Assembly: GCA_003615045.1 (NCBI GenBank)
Contig: ML014238.1
Coordinates: 1-53,830, forward strand
Direction: 5' to 3'
DNA length: 53,830 bases
Source of the DNA: Caulochytrium protostelioides
Lineage: Eukaryota > Chytridiomycota > Caulochytriomycetes > Caulochytriales > Caulochytriaceae
Part shown: positions 20,442 to 30,812 of the stretch, one piece after another
Position numbering within the stretch: the first letter of the stretch is position 1
How the letters are laid out: every line of letters starts with the position of its first letter
Made by a program: the position numbers and the translations under genes
The notes under the pieces: model-generated
Seen by the model: only the letters and a program-made list of their open reading frames with translations
The model's database searches: none
What the model was told of the DNA's origin: nothing

Positions 20442-22016
20442 ATGATCGCCATGTCCGCCTCCAAGTATGCTTACGTGACGCTGCTCACCTCCGACGCGTA
20501 CCTTCCCGGTGCACTCGTGTGGGCCGAGTCCCTGCGTGCCGCCAAGACGCCGCACGATCTCGCGATCCTGGTGACCCCGGAGACCGTGACCCACGCCGCC
20601 CTCGAGCAGATCAACCGCGTCTTCGACCGCGTCGTCAGCGTCCCCACAATCCGCTCGCAGGACGTCGGCAACCTTCAGCTCCTCGGCCGTCGCGAACTCG
20701 ACATCACATTCACGAAGCTCCACGTCTGGAACCCCGACACGCTGCCGTATGAGCGTGTCATCTTCATGGACGCCGACACGCTCGTGCTGAAGCCCATCGA
20801 CGAGCTCTTTGATGCCGTGGCCGGCGATGTCGCGTTCGCTGCGGCGCCCGATGTCGGCTGGCCCGACTGCTTTAACTCGGGGGTGTTCGTGACGAAGCCC
20901 GAAGCCGATCTGTTTGCCTCGCTGGTCGAGTATGCCCACACCAACGGCTCTTTCGACGGCGGCGATCAGGGCCTGCTGAACGCGTACTTCAACAGCTGGG
21001 CCTCCGGCTCGCCCCGCCCCGGCCAGACCAGCCCCACCGCGGCCCGCTTGCCCTTCCAGTACAATGTGACGCCCTCGACCGTCTACTCGTACCTGCCCGC
21101 CTACGTCTACTACAAGGCCGACATCAAGGTCGTTCACTTCATCGGCCCCAACAAGCCGTGGACCTTCGAGTACACCGCCGAGACCCACGAAATCAAGCGC
21201 GGCTCGGGCGTTCCCGGCGCCACTCTCGATCTCGTGCTCTCCTGGTGGGAGGTCTTTGAGGAGGCCGGCGTTATCAACCGCATCGGTCACATGTGGGCGG
21301 GCCGCGACTGGACCAGCTACAAGTCCTCGGGCCGCCCCGTGTCGGCCGACTCCGGTAAGGCGCTCCACTCGACGCTGACCGAGCGCGCAGGCCAGGTCTT
21401 CAGCCAGCTGCCCCACGACCACCACCACGGCCACGGTCACGGCCACCACGTCGCCGAGCCCTCCAACCCACACCAGGACATGATGGACTTCGCCAACTAC
21501 CGCGCCCACTGGAACCCCGACGATTTCCGCATTCCCTCGACGCCGGCGTCCGCGACCTCTAGCCAGCACAACGGCAGTAGCCCCACAGGCGCGTACCCGA
21601 CCTCCAGCGCGTCCAGGACGCCCAGCAAGCCCAGCCTGCCGTCGTCGGCGTCCTCGTCGCAGCAAAAGTCGTCCTCTCGCCAGCCCACGCCGTCTGCCGC
21701 GCCCGCCGCCGCCGGCGCCGCCGCCACGGCCCAGCCGCCCTCGGCCGCCCAGACGCCGTCGGCCCTCAACGGCAAGTCCGCCGTCCCGACCCCGCGCCCC
21801 GCCACCCACGCGACGCCCACCAAACAGCTGCCCTCGGCCAAGACGTCGGCACAGAACAGCGCCAAGGCCACGCCCAAAGCCTCGCCCAAGGCGTCACCGA
21901 AGGCCTCGCCGCCCGTGACGGCGAAGCCGAAAACGCCGACCGCGTATGGCGCGTCCCGCGGCGCGACGCCGGCAGCCTCGGCCCGCGGCACCCCCACCAA
22001 GACCCCGCGCGCCTAA
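20442..22016 (+). CDS. GLG1: Glycogenin (self-glucosylating glycogen initiator)
   Basis: A GT8-family glucosyltransferase that primes glycogen synthesis by adding UDP-glucose to its own tyrosine. It is cytosolic and a partner of glycogen synthase. Numbered from the ATG at 20451, YAYVTLLTSDAYLPGALVW opens the fold and FMDADT (D107, D109) is the metal-binding DxD. NSGVFV and GDQGLLNAYF follow, and VYSYLPA (Tyr212, Tyr214) holds the self-glucosylated tyrosine region, then VVHFIGPNKPW. The catalytic part ends near residue 300. The tail has an unusual His/Gly run (DHHHGHGHGHH) and a Ser/Pro/Ala/Lys-rich stretch with KASP repeats, ending PTKTPRA. An in-frame ATG further upstream (about 20287) would add a hydrophobic leader, but the family starts directly at the fold, so 20442 or 20451 is preferred. 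The length is 524 or 521 residues. Confidence 0.92.
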   Translation: MIAMSASKYAYVTLLTSDAYLPGALVWAESLRAAKTPHDLAILVTPETVTHAALEQINRVFDRVVSVPTIRSQDVGNLQLLGRRELDITFTKLHVWNPDTLPYERVIFMDADTLVLKPIDELFDAVAGDVAFAAAPDVGWPDCFNSGVFVTKPEADLFASLVEYAHTNGSFDGGDQGLLNAYFNSWASGSPRPGQTSPTAARLPFQYNVTPSTVYSYLPAYVYYKADIKVVHFIGPNKPWTFEYTAETHEIKRGSGVPGATLDLVLSWWEVFEEAGVINRIGHMWAGRDWTSYKSSGRPVSADSGKALHSTLTERAGQVFSQLPHDHHHGHGHGHHVAEPSNPHQDMMDFANYRAHWNPDDFRIPSTPASATSSQHNGSSPTGAYPTSSASRTPSKPSLPSSASSSQQKSSSRQPTPSAAPAAAGAAATAQPPSAAQTPSALNGKSAVPTPRPATHATPTKQLPSAKTSAQNSAKATPKASPKASPKASPPVTAKPKTPTAYGASRGATPAASARGTPTKTPRA

Positions 22017-22027
22017 AGCGAGGCGCG
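22008..22027 (+). other. 7-bp hairpin across the glycogenin stop codon
   Basis: CGCGCCT (22008-22014) and AGGCGCG (22021-22027) flank a six-base loop that contains most of the TAA. It could be chance in such GC-rich sequence, and is noted because stronger hairpins occur at other gene ends here. Confidence 0.3.
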
Positions 22028-23474
22028 GGCCGCACAGGGCTTCCTGCCTCGTCCCCTCCGGCATCTCTGGCTCTATCTATGCGTGCTCGTCGCGCTGCTC
22101 TGCCGCTCGTGAGCGAGTGGTCGATGGCAGATCGGACGTGGATGCGCCCGTGATGCGTTTTTTTTTGGTCGCGGCTGCTGGATGTGTGGTGGGGCAGGCG
22201 TAATTCGTGTCCTGCGCGGTTCCGCTGGGCGCGTGGCCACCGAATGCGGACGACGATGTCGTCTGTGTGCCATGCGTCCTCGTGCCTCCTTTTTGTTATA
22301 TCACTCATGCTTCCTCGTCAGTGGGAAGGCGATGGATGCGGCTTGCAATGACTGTCGCCGCGACTTTGCAGGATGTCTCGCGATGCACGCTCGAGGATGG
22401 CCATCCCCAGTTGGCCGATGTCGCTTCCCCGAAGGCGTGCCGTTGCCCTGCTTTTTGCTCCTTCTTGCCCGTCGTCCATCATTCAATGCAGTCATCGCTC
22501 TCGCTGCATTCTCTTCGTGCCGCTCCTTCCTCATCTTGCCATCCATTCCCTCCGCCAGCCCGTCGTCGCCAACGGCCCTCCTTGACCGGAGAGCGCCTTG
22601 GTGGTAGTCAACCTACCTCATGGGCTCTTCCTCTTTTATTTTTTGATTGCACGGATCTCCATCGCGTCGTCCACGTGGGTCGGGGTCATGCGGGCCTCAG
22701 CTACTGTGTCGCTGTCCTGGCATACCGTGACTCGCCTCGATGATAGACCGATTACGATTCCTCGACTACTTTCTGGAATCACCGACGGCCACTGTCGTGC
22801 TTCTCTCTCCCTCTCCCTCTCCCTCTCCCTTCCTTTCCTTGCTCGCTCTCGCTCTCCTCGACCGCCGTGAGCTCCTCTTCTTTCTCTGTCCCTATTGCAT
22901 TATGGTTGTCTTGTCATCGGCATTTGCCGAGTGTGAGTAGATTTTTGACGCGCCTGGCCTGGCGCGGTGGTGGCAAAGGTCGTGAACCGCGGGAGGCGAG
23001 TCGAGCCAATCGCGATTATGCACCAACGGCGGGGATCATCAGGATGCATCCGATGCATCAGACTCCGGATCGCAAATGTCCATCGAGAGTCATGGACTGC
23101 TGGACCCTTGTGGGGGTGGCGGCGGCAACGACCGATGCCACGCGCCGCGAAAGGGGGGGCGGCAGATGTGGCGGGCGCAAAGGGCGCTGCCTGCCCAGCT
23201 CCAAGAGGAAGGCGGCTTACGGCGGTCGCGTCGGCGACCGGCCGCCAGAGAACTGCCGTGGCCCCAACGATCGGCACGGCTGTCAGATCGGCGTCGACGC
23301 GTCTGGCTGTGTTTCGTGGCATTCACCACCCTTTCATTCGAGACCCTCCTCGCCTGTCTGCGACGCGGTCATTGCTGAGAAGAGCCGATCCGCCTCCCGC
23401 TTTCGGGTCGTGATCACGGACGGTCGTCGCCTCGTGCCGTCGCCTCGTGCCTTCGTCGCCATGCCGGTAGCGCC
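22017..23474. other. Intergenic region between glycogenin and UFE1
   Basis: No supportable gene. It holds a CTCCCT tandem run (about 22803-22831) inside a pyrimidine-rich stretch, a CACGTG at 22672-22677, and several chance frames on both strands. It must contain the UFE1 promoter. I see no TATA box close to the start codon. Confidence 0.5.
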
Positions 23475-24920
23475 ATGACGGACCGCACAGCACTTTTCCT
23501 CCAGTGCGCCGGCCATGCCGGCGCCGCCACGCCGTTCGCGCTGTCCACACCGTCCCCAGCTGACACGGCGGATTCCGCCCAGCGCCGGCCGCTGGAGGGT
23601 CTGCTCGTCACGGCGGCACGCAACCGCCGGGACGGATGGACCCGCGTCCGCACCGACGCGCTCGCGCTCGCTGCCGCCGCCGCCGACCGTGCCCATGCCG
23701 CCTTCTGGCGCGAGGCGTACGCCATGGCGCGCGACATCGCCGCGTACCATATGCTCCTGCTCGCGCTGCGGCGGCCCTTTCTCGACCCCACAGCGCTCGT
23801 CCGCCTCGACGCGGCGCACGGCGTGCCCGCCTGCGCGGCGCCGTTCCGGCTCACGCTGCGCGACGGCGAGCGGCTCACAGCGCAGCAAGCCGACGCCCTC
23901 AGCGGCCAGACCGCGATCCTGCTGCAGAGCCTCGGCGCGCGGTTCGCGTATCTGGAGGCGACGGGGCGCGCCGCGCTGGCACTGGCCCGCGCCTCCCACG
24001 GCTCGACCGCCGCCCAGGCGCTGCATGGCGCGCTGAAAGGCCCCGTTGCCTGGATGTGGGGCCAGCGCGACGCGGGCGGCGGGGTCGGCAGCGCCGGCAC
24101 GCCCGCGGCGTCCGCGGCGGCGCACGGCGGCCTCGCGCACTTCGACCCCGCCAAGCTCACCGACCTGCAGGCCGCCGTGTTTGCGACGCTGCGGTCGCGC
24201 ATGGCCCGCCTCGGCGCGCTCCAGGCGGCGCTCACGCAAGCACGCCGGCAGAGCGATGCCGCGGCCGCAGGCGATTACCGCAGCGCCGTCGGGATGCTGG
24301 ACGCCGTCCGCGTGCCCGGGCTCGTGCCCATGACGGACCTCGCCGAGGAAGCGCGTGAGGCGCGGCGCTTAACGGCGGAAGCGCGAGCCGCCGCCGCGGA
24401 TGCCCCCGCGGATGCCGACGACGCGCACGGCGCGATGCGGCGCGATGGGCTGCGGCGCCGCGGGGTGGGGAGCGCATCGCCGCCACGGACAGCGCTTAAC
24501 TCGGACGACCCCCACGCGACGGCTGCCGCTGCTGCCGCCCCGCCGGCGGGCCATCCGGCGAACGTGGATCTGGAGTCGGAGCTGGAGCGGATGACGCCGC
24601 AAGCGCGCATGATGCTCGAGGAAGAGAACGAAGCCTTGCTCGCCGACCTGGAAGATCAGACCGCGTCGGTGCGCGCGGCGACCCAGCGGATCGCGGACAT
24701 CGCCGCGCTGCAGGATACCCTCGCGCACCACCTGCAGGTGCAGGAAGAGTCGATCAATACGCTGTTTGACGAGGCGGGCAGCGCGACGATCCGGATGCGC
24801 GCCGCGAACACGGAGCTCGCGAGCGCCCGCGAGCGGTTTGGCGAGACCCGGCTCTGGGTCCTCATGGTCTTCCTGGTGGCGAGCGGCGTGCTTCTCTTCC
24901 TTGACTACTATGGCTCATAG
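23475..24920 (+). CDS. UFE1: Syntaxin-18/Ufe1-type ER Qa-SNARE
   Basis: A tail-anchored SNARE of the ER membrane that drives fusion of Golgi-derived COPI vesicles and ER homotypic fusion. It is 481 residues. The N-terminal half is Ala-rich and probably helical. The SNARE motif lies at about 385-450, with EEENEALLADLEDQ, IADIAALQDTL, and VQEESINTLFDEA carrying the zero-layer Gln. ATIRMRAANTELASARE follows, then a C-terminal anchor ending VLLFLDYYGS. That ending closely matches the LLFLDWY.S end of the family, which I regard as diagnostic. A disordered insert (about 300-375) makes it longer than the animal protein (about 335). It is convergent with the synthetase gene 117 nt downstream. Confidence 0.9.
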   Translation: MTDRTALFLQCAGHAGAATPFALSTPSPADTADSAQRRPLEGLLVTAARNRRDGWTRVRTDALALAAAAADRAHAAFWREAYAMARDIAAYHMLLLALRRPFLDPTALVRLDAAHGVPACAAPFRLTLRDGERLTAQQADALSGQTAILLQSLGARFAYLEATGRAALALARASHGSTAAQALHGALKGPVAWMWGQRDAGGGVGSAGTPAASAAAHGGLAHFDPAKLTDLQAAVFATLRSRMARLGALQAALTQARRQSDAAAAGDYRSAVGMLDAVRVPGLVPMTDLAEEAREARRLTAEARAAAADAPADADDAHGAMRRDGLRRRGVGSASPPRTALNSDDPHATAAAAAAPPAGHPANVDLESELERMTPQARMMLEEENEALLADLEDQTASVRAATQRIADIAALQDTLAHHLQVQEESINTLFDEAGSATIRMRAANTELASARERFGETRLWVLMVFLVASGVLLFLDYYGS

Positions 24921-25037
24921 CAGCGGTCTGAGGGTTCATGCAGATGCGGCTTAACGTGGTGGGATCATTAAATGATTAGTTAAAGCGACCTATCTACGGG
25001 GACATGAGGATGATGGAGCAAGGTTGAAGACGGTGCA

Positions 25038-26711
25038 TCAAGCAACGGCGGCGTTGCGGAGGGTCGGCACGGTGATCGCGTTGTTGGCGACCTTCGGCTG
25101 GACCGGCGCGTCGGCCCTCGGCGACTTGAAGACCAGGACGCCCTCGGCATCGATCGAAAAGTCTGGCATCACCTTCTCCAGGATCTTGTGCTTCGGGTTG
25201 AGCTGTGCATCGGGCTTGCGCTCGAAGCCCGCGATGGTCACGAGATCGCCGGCCTTGGCGTCCTCATCGGGCACGAGCAGCTCGACCTTCGGGGCGGGCT
25301 CGGCGACGGTCGCAGCGAGCAGCATGCCGTGAGACGCCACGCCGCGGAACTTGGAGGGCTTGACGTTCGCAGCGACAATGACAGACTTGCCCGTCAGCTG
25401 CTCGGGGGTGATGTGCGCGGCGATGCCCGAGACGATCGTACGCTCACCGAGCTCCGGGCCGAGGTCGACGGTCTCGACGTACTGCGCCGGGTTCTCGGGG
25501 TGGACGGCGACGTGGGTGACGACGCCGACGCGGAGGTCGATGCGGGACACGTCGGCCTGGATAGCGGGCACCGGCGCCGGGTATGCCTTGGCTAGCAGGG
25601 CCTGGGTCTCGGGCGTATCACAGAACGCACGGATCGGGTCCAGCAGCGAGACGAGGGCCGCGGCGAACCCGTTCTTGAGGTCGCCCGGGTGGATCTCCTT
25701 GGCGGCGAACAGCGTCTGGAGCTCCTCGAACGTGGCGATGCTCAGGTGGCCGCCAAACTTCTCGGGCCGGATGATTTCGAAGCAGCGGCGCGGCGCATCG
25801 GCGTGGTTCATGTTCCACAGATCGAACGCCGGGAAGATCACGGCCCGGCTGAAGGCCAGGATAGGGTTGTTCTCGATGTTGCCTTCCTCGCAGAAGGCCA
25901 TCTTGATCTTCTGCTTGACCATGTCCGCGCTGTCGAGCAGGTCGATTTTGGAGTTGGCATCCGAGGAGGACATCTTCGAGCCATTGAGGCCGCCGACCAT
26001 GGCGTTCATCAGATGGCTGCGCTTGCGGTAGCCGAGCTGGGGCAAGTACTTTTCCGCAAAGGTAAAGATCTTGCGCTGGTCCACGCCGCCAAACTGGGCG
26101 TCGCACTCGAGGTACTCCTCATCCAGCGCTTGCAGGAGTGGGTACACCAACCCCGAGAGCGCGGGGCTCGCGACCTGCTTAACGACTTCGGCGCCAGCCT
26201 TCTTAGCATCGTGCTCGGACACAATCGCCTCGAGGCGGTACACATCCAGCGTGTACTTGCGCTCGAGCTGGTACTCCGAGCCGACCACAAAACGGAGTTT
26301 ATCGATGGGCACGCCGATCGTCGTCAGGATAGCTTTAATGACCTGCTGGTAGTATTGCGTGCGCAGCTTCAGCTGGTCCCACGACGATTTCATGTTGTCG
26401 AGGTACGCGTGAATGTCCGCAAACAGGACCGTCACGTGGGCGCCCGCGCGCAGAAAGTCGGCGAGCTTGACCATCGGCACAAAGTAGCCGATGTGCGGGC
26501 GGCCTGTGGGCGCGGTGCCCCAGTAGATGGATACCTCGCGCTCGGCCATAATCGAGCGGAGTTTGTCGCGGCCCAGCGTCTCCTGTAGGTTCCGTGTGAT
26601 CAGGTCCATACGCTCGTCCACGGTCTCGGGCATGCTCGTAAACGCCGCCGCCGCCGACTCCATGATGACCGACGCGGCCGACTCGTTGGCAGGCGACATC
26701 GTGTGAGACAA
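25038..26711 (-). CDS. TYS1: Cytosolic tyrosyl-tRNA synthetase with C-terminal EMAP-II-like domain
   Basis: It charges tRNA-Tyr with tyrosine. It is 557 residues, class I. The HIGH motif is PHIGY (72-76) within [17 protein letters not shown], and the KMSKS loop is KMSSS (246-250) within [11 protein letters not shown]. The tyrosine-pocket strings YPLLQALD and [14 protein letters not shown] are intact. From about residue 388 an OB-fold tRNA-binding domain follows ([44 protein letters not shown]), as in EMAP-II, Arc1p and the tail of animal TyrRS. The yeast enzyme lacks this tail. The gene is divergent from COG7 across 791 nt. The first ATG (26711) gives a short Ala/Ser-rich extension, and 26609 (MDLITRN) would also start before the conserved part. 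Confidence 0.95.
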   Translation of the reverse strand: MSHTMSPANESAASVIMESAAAAFTSMPETVDERMDLITRNLQETLGRDKLRSIMAEREVSIYWGTAPTGRPHIGYFVPMVKLADFLRAGAHVTVLFADIHAYLDNMKSSWDQLKLRTQYYQQVIKAILTTIGVPIDKLRFVVGSEYQLERKYTLDVYRLEAIVSEHDAKKAGAEVVKQVASPALSGLVYPLLQALDEEYLECDAQFGGVDQRKIFTFAEKYLPQLGYRKRSHLMNAMVGGLNGSKMSSSDANSKIDLLDSADMVKQKIKMAFCEEGNIENNPILAFSRAVIFPAFDLWNMNHADAPRRCFEIIRPEKFGGHLSIATFEELQTLFAAKEIHPGDLKNGFAAALVSLLDPIRAFCDTPETQALLAKAYPAPVPAIQADVSRIDLRVGVVTHVAVHPENPAQYVETVDLGPELGERTIVSGIAAHITPEQLTGKSVIVAANVKPSKFRGVASHGMLLAATVAEPAPKVELLVPDEDAKAGDLVTIAGFERKPDAQLNPKHKILEKVMPDFSIDAEGVLVFKSPRADAPVQPKVANNAITVPTLRNAAVA

Positions 26712-27502
26712 ATGCTATGGAAGTGGTAGCGGGTCAACCCGGTATAAATCAAGGATCGCTCGAGAACGCAGTCAGGACGGCGCCACGGTGAGGAAGGGCA
26801 CAGGGATGGCCGTCAGCAATGATTCGAAAAATCTCCGACGGTCTTGGGCATTGCGAATGAAGCCTTCACGCACCCATCTTATCCCATCTCAGACGCTGCT
26901 TCGACTACCCGTGATAGAACTGCTCCATGTCCATTCGTCCATAGCTATGAAGCCGGTCAGCAGGGGCGATGCTATGCATACCACTTCGTCTCGCATTAAT
27001 GCCCGCCTCCAGGTTTCGGAGCAGGAAGGCGCAGAAGGGTCAAGCACGGCCGCGGCGAGGGGCCCTCGCCTCGCCGACGAGCCCGAGGGAGACAACGAAC
27101 GCGGGTGCCAAGCCACCCCAGCCCACCTCGGACCCGCCGGCGCGCCATGCTGAGCACCCTCGTCGCTCGTCAAGCGGCCGCACCGCGGTTCACAAGGCCA
27201 GACCGGTGTCGCGTCGCATCTTCCGTCGGATCGGCGCCGTCTCATCTTGAAGGAGCCAGGTCACCGAGTCCGGTCGCGTCGCGCCATTTGGTGCCGTCAA
27301 GGGCCCATGCCGCGGCCTTCTCCCCCTAGGGCGTCGACTCGAGACGTCCGCCGATCCCTAGTTCGTTCCTTCTGCGCGTGCCTGCCAACCCGCGTTGCTA
27401 GCTAGGGTCGCATACTGCACGCGACGTCTGCGATCTTGCAGCTGCCGCCGTCTTCGTCGGCCGCGCCGGGGCCTGCCGGCTTCCCTGCGTCTCGCCGGCG
27501 CC
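26712..27502. other. Divergent promoter region of tyrosyl-tRNA synthetase and COG7
   Basis: 791 nt between two start codons. A TATAAAT (26743-26749) lies on the plus strand, far from COG7. No gene or strong repeat is seen, and short frames here lack any recognisable content. Confidence 0.4.
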
Positions 27503-30500
27503 ATGGCCACGGCCGCCTCGGCCGCCACGAGCGCCCCGGATCCGTCGGATCCGCTGCACGCTACCAAACTCTACGCGGCCTTCGCGGACCCGCACTTCGA
27601 TCTCGCAAGCTGGATCAACACGTCGCTCTCACACCTGGATGCCACGGGTGCCCATGAAGATCAGGCTGTCGAGCGCGGCGGCGACCCGAGCACGAGCCGT
27701 CCCGCATCGCCCATGACGCCGCGGGCGGCGACCGTCGACGCCGCCGCGTCGTCCACAGCGCCGCCGGCAGCGTCCTCAGAGTCGCCCATGGTCGAGCGGC
27801 TCGATCGGCACCTCGCCCACGTATCGCGGCTGCTGCTCAAGACGCAGCTGCAGATCAACGATGCGAACCGGCAAATGACGCAGAGCTTCGCGGCGCTAGT
27901 GGCCGGCACGCCGCGGGCCCTGCAGGGCGTGGAGCAGCTGCACTGGACGGCGCTGCAGCTGGCGTCGATCGCTCAGACGGCGCAGGCGGACGTCCAGGTG
28001 GGCGCGCCGATGACGGGCGATGCGCCGCTCGCGCGGCTCGCGCTCTACGACCGCATCAAGACCCGCATGGAGGGCGCGCGGACAGCGTTCAAGGAGCTCC
28101 GCGGGTGGGGGACGCTCGAAGACGACGTGCACCACGCGATGGCCGAAAAGGCCTGGCTGCGCGCCGCGGAGCGACTAGTCGGCGCGCGGCGGAGTCTGCG
28201 GTCGGCTCGGGTCGACGACGAAGACGATGCCGGCGCGGGATCGGGCGAGATAGTCAACGACGATGCCGGCGCCGCGGACGCCTCGCGGGAAAGCGCGCTT
28301 GCGGACGAAGAAACTCTCGAGTCGGCGCGACGCCGCCACAAGCGTCGCCAGCTACTGGATACGCTGCAGGACCAGCTCGTCCAGACGATCCGTATCCATC
28401 TGCTCACAAACCTGGAGTCCCAGTCGGACGCCGACTTGCGCGCAGTGGCGCAGTGCTTCACCACGCTGGGCCGTCCCGCGGTGCTGACCGAGATCCTCGT
28501 GCAGACGCAGCACCGCCACGTCTCGACGCTGTGGCCGTCCGCGGACCGTCTGGACGAGCAGGTCTCGTGCCAGGCGCCATTCTATGCCGCGTACGCGGCC
28601 TGGCTCGCACCCCTGGTCCAGCGCCTCCAGCCGCTGATGTGTTATCCGCCCGCCGCCGACTCCTTTGCCACCGATTCGCTCGTGGACGTGCTGCTCGCGC
28701 GCTTTGCGGAGGAGCACCACGATCTCATGGAAGCTCTACTGGATGGGTTTCTCCGCGACGCGACGCGACGCTCCGCCACTACCATTGCGCCCGTCGTCGA
28801 CGTCGTCGCCCTCGTCGCCCTCTTCCAAGAGACCGTCCTCGCCTCAGCCGCGTATGCCGATCTCGCGCACCGCTTGGCCGCGCCCCCTTCGGCGACATCG
28901 CCAGCTCTGCCAGGGACCGGCGCGCCGCTGGCCTTGGCCGCGGCCTCCTCGGCTTCCTCAGCGTCACCCGTGTTATCACCTGCCGTCTCGGCGACGGCAG
29001 CGCCCATGCCGACCATCGCGCCGACGGCCGCCACCGGGCCGATAGCGTCCGCTGCCCTCGTCCGCCGCCACGCCGTCCTGGCCCGTCTCTTTGCACCGTG
29101 GCAGACCTACCAGGCCAGCTTCACGACGTACCTGCAGCGCCACGCCGCCGCCGCCATGGATGCTATCGTGGCCGAATGGAGCCTCACCACCACCCCAAGT
29201 GAGCTGCTTGCGGACCGGCTGGCGGCAACGCTCGCCGCCATGACGACGGCACTGCCCTCGCTGTATGCATGCAACGCGCAGCTCACGTCGCTGTGGTTGG
29301 CGATCACGTACGGCACGGCCCCGGCGGCCTTCTGGGCCTCGCGCGATGCCGTCCACGACCGCATCTGGCGGCCGCTCATCGCACATGTGGAGCGGCTCCG
29401 CGACGCCCTGCTGCTCGTGCCCTTCTCCTCGAGTGGTCGCGGCGAGGGCAAGCCCACGTGGCTGCGCGCGGCGACGGTGCCGCCGCAGATCGCCGCCCCC
29501 CTGACGGGCGCCCTGGCCGAGTCGACGCTCGCGGCGCTCCGGGACCTGAAAGCCTTTGGCCAGGATCTCGGCCCGGGCTGGCGCGAGGCGACGCGGCGCC
29601 ACGTACAGGCCAAGCAGACCCTCCTGGACCGCATGGCATCCGACCCGCCGCCGCCGTTCACGGCGCTGTGCGAAGTGCCGTTCCCGACGGCCGCGGCCAC
29701 GCCGTTCGAGAGCCCCGAACACCCCGCCAGCTCGACCTACCCGGCCGCGCGGCTGCTCGCCACCACGGCGTCTTGGCAGGCGGCGACAGCGTCAGCGACC
29801 GACGTGGCTGTGCCACTCGCGGTCGCCGTCCTCGACGGGCCGTCCGGGGGCGAATCGGCGTTCCTCCTGGCCGCGCTCCAGACGCTGTATGACGCGTTTC
29901 TGACGCCCCTGGGGCCCATCCTGCATCGCCTGTGCCAGCGCGCGCCGCTGTCGGCCGACAGGAACGCGCCCGCGGCGGCTACAGCAGCGGTATCCGGCGG
30001 CGCGCCCGGCACGCCCGTCAGCGGTGCCGCGCCGCCACTGCCGCCGTCGCCGGCAGCCTATGGCCCCGCGGCGCTCGCCGATCTCGCTGAGCAGCTGCTC
30101 CTCATTCCGCAGCGGATCGAGAAAGTCATGCAGGAGCAGTTGACCCGTGACGGGCTCGCCCACCTGCCCTACATTACCTCAGACGACTTGCTGGTCGATG
30201 ATGACAATGACGAGACCAACGACGCGAAAGCCGACGCCGAGCCCTCTTCGAAAGCGGATAAGAGCGCCAATGAAGCGTCGGCCGCGGCGGATGCCGATGG
30301 CGGCAGTGCGGAAGACGATGCGCAAAACGACGACGAGAGTGACGAGAGCGACGAACAGTTAGGCGCGCTCCATCTGTGGATCACCTCAATCGCACGGACC
30401 ATTATGTATGCGCTGCTCTCTGGTGCGTATTGCGTACTGGTGGTCGCGCCCGAGCACGCTTCCGCAGGACCCGTGTTGACGCATACCACGGCCGTCCATG

Positions 30501-30685
30501 TGATTGAGGAAGTCGCGCATCTCTGCAACATTCTGCGGTTGCTTGATGTCGAGCCTCTGCCGGTTCTCGATGAGCTCGCCAAACTGGCGCGCAAAATCGC
30601 GCAGCAAGCTCCCGCGGCATCCGAAGCGGGCGACCAGCACAGTGAGCTCGCCGATCAGGTCGTCCAACTTTTGACCTCAGCCTGA
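27503..30685 (+). CDS. COG7: Conserved oligomeric Golgi complex subunit 7
   Basis: A lobe-B subunit of the COG tether, which captures retrograde vesicles at the Golgi. It is 1060 residues, longer than the animal protein (about 770) because of Ala/Pro/Ser-rich and acidic inserts. The N-terminus FADPHFDLASWINTSLSHL matches the COG7 opening (..FDVKEWIN..). A helical stretch follows (HVSRLLLKTQLQINDANRQM, ALYDRIKTRMEGARTAFKEL). Further helical blocks run to the end with LLTS.. near the C-terminus. An acidic insert (SEDDAQNDDESDESDEQ) lies near 930-950. The first ATG of the frame is 27503, and upstream codons in the frame have none. It is convergent with DDI1, whose stop lies 128 nt away. The call rests mainly on the N-terminal signature and helical layout. 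Confidence 0.75.
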   Translation: MATAASAATSAPDPSDPLHATKLYAAFADPHFDLASWINTSLSHLDATGAHEDQAVERGGDPSTSRPASPMTPRAATVDAAASSTAPPAASSESPMVERLDRHLAHVSRLLLKTQLQINDANRQMTQSFAALVAGTPRALQGVEQLHWTALQLASIAQTAQADVQVGAPMTGDAPLARLALYDRIKTRMEGARTAFKELRGWGTLEDDVHHAMAEKAWLRAAERLVGARRSLRSARVDDEDDAGAGSGEIVNDDAGAADASRESALADEETLESARRRHKRRQLLDTLQDQLVQTIRIHLLTNLESQSDADLRAVAQCFTTLGRPAVLTEILVQTQHRHVSTLWPSADRLDEQVSCQAPFYAAYAAWLAPLVQRLQPLMCYPPAADSFATDSLVDVLLARFAEEHHDLMEALLDGFLRDATRRSATTIAPVVDVVALVALFQETVLASAAYADLAHRLAAPPSATSPALPGTGAPLALAAASSASSASPVLSPAVSATAAPMPTIAPTAATGPIASAALVRRHAVLARLFAPWQTYQASFTTYLQRHAAAAMDAIVAEWSLTTTPSELLADRLAATLAAMTTALPSLYACNAQLTSLWLAITYGTAPAAFWASRDAVHDRIWRPLIAHVERLRDALLLVPFSSSGRGEGKPTWLRAATVPPQIAAPLTGALAESTLAALRDLKAFGQDLGPGWREATRRHVQAKQTLLDRMASDPPPPFTALCEVPFPTAAATPFESPEHPASSTYPAARLLATTASWQAATASATDVAVPLAVAVLDGPSGGESAFLLAALQTLYDAFLTPLGPILHRLCQRAPLSADRNAPAAATAAVSGGAPGTPVSGAAPPLPPSPAAYGPAALADLAEQLLLIPQRIEKVMQEQLTRDGLAHLPYITSDDLLVDDDNDETNDAKADAEPSSKADKSANEASAAADADGGSAEDDAQNDDESDESDEQLGALHLWITSIARTIMYALLSGAYCVLVVAPEHASAGPVLTHTTAVHVIEEVAHLCNILRLLDVEPLPVLDELAKLARKIAQQAPAASEAGDQHSELADQVVQLLTSA

Positions 30686-30812
30686 CCATGCCGCGATCTT
30701 AAAGATGGCACGACCAGCAGCCATGCGAGATCTTATACCATTATATATCCTTAAGCGCCGATGACGGGGGTTCCAATTCATTCATACATTCATCCGCTCT
30801 ATCAGTCTATCG

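Noticed and set aside
20430-21809. 459-codon minus-strand frame opposite glycogenin
   Set aside because: Mirror of a high-GC real gene. The plus-strand product has all glycogenin motifs and the minus frame has none.
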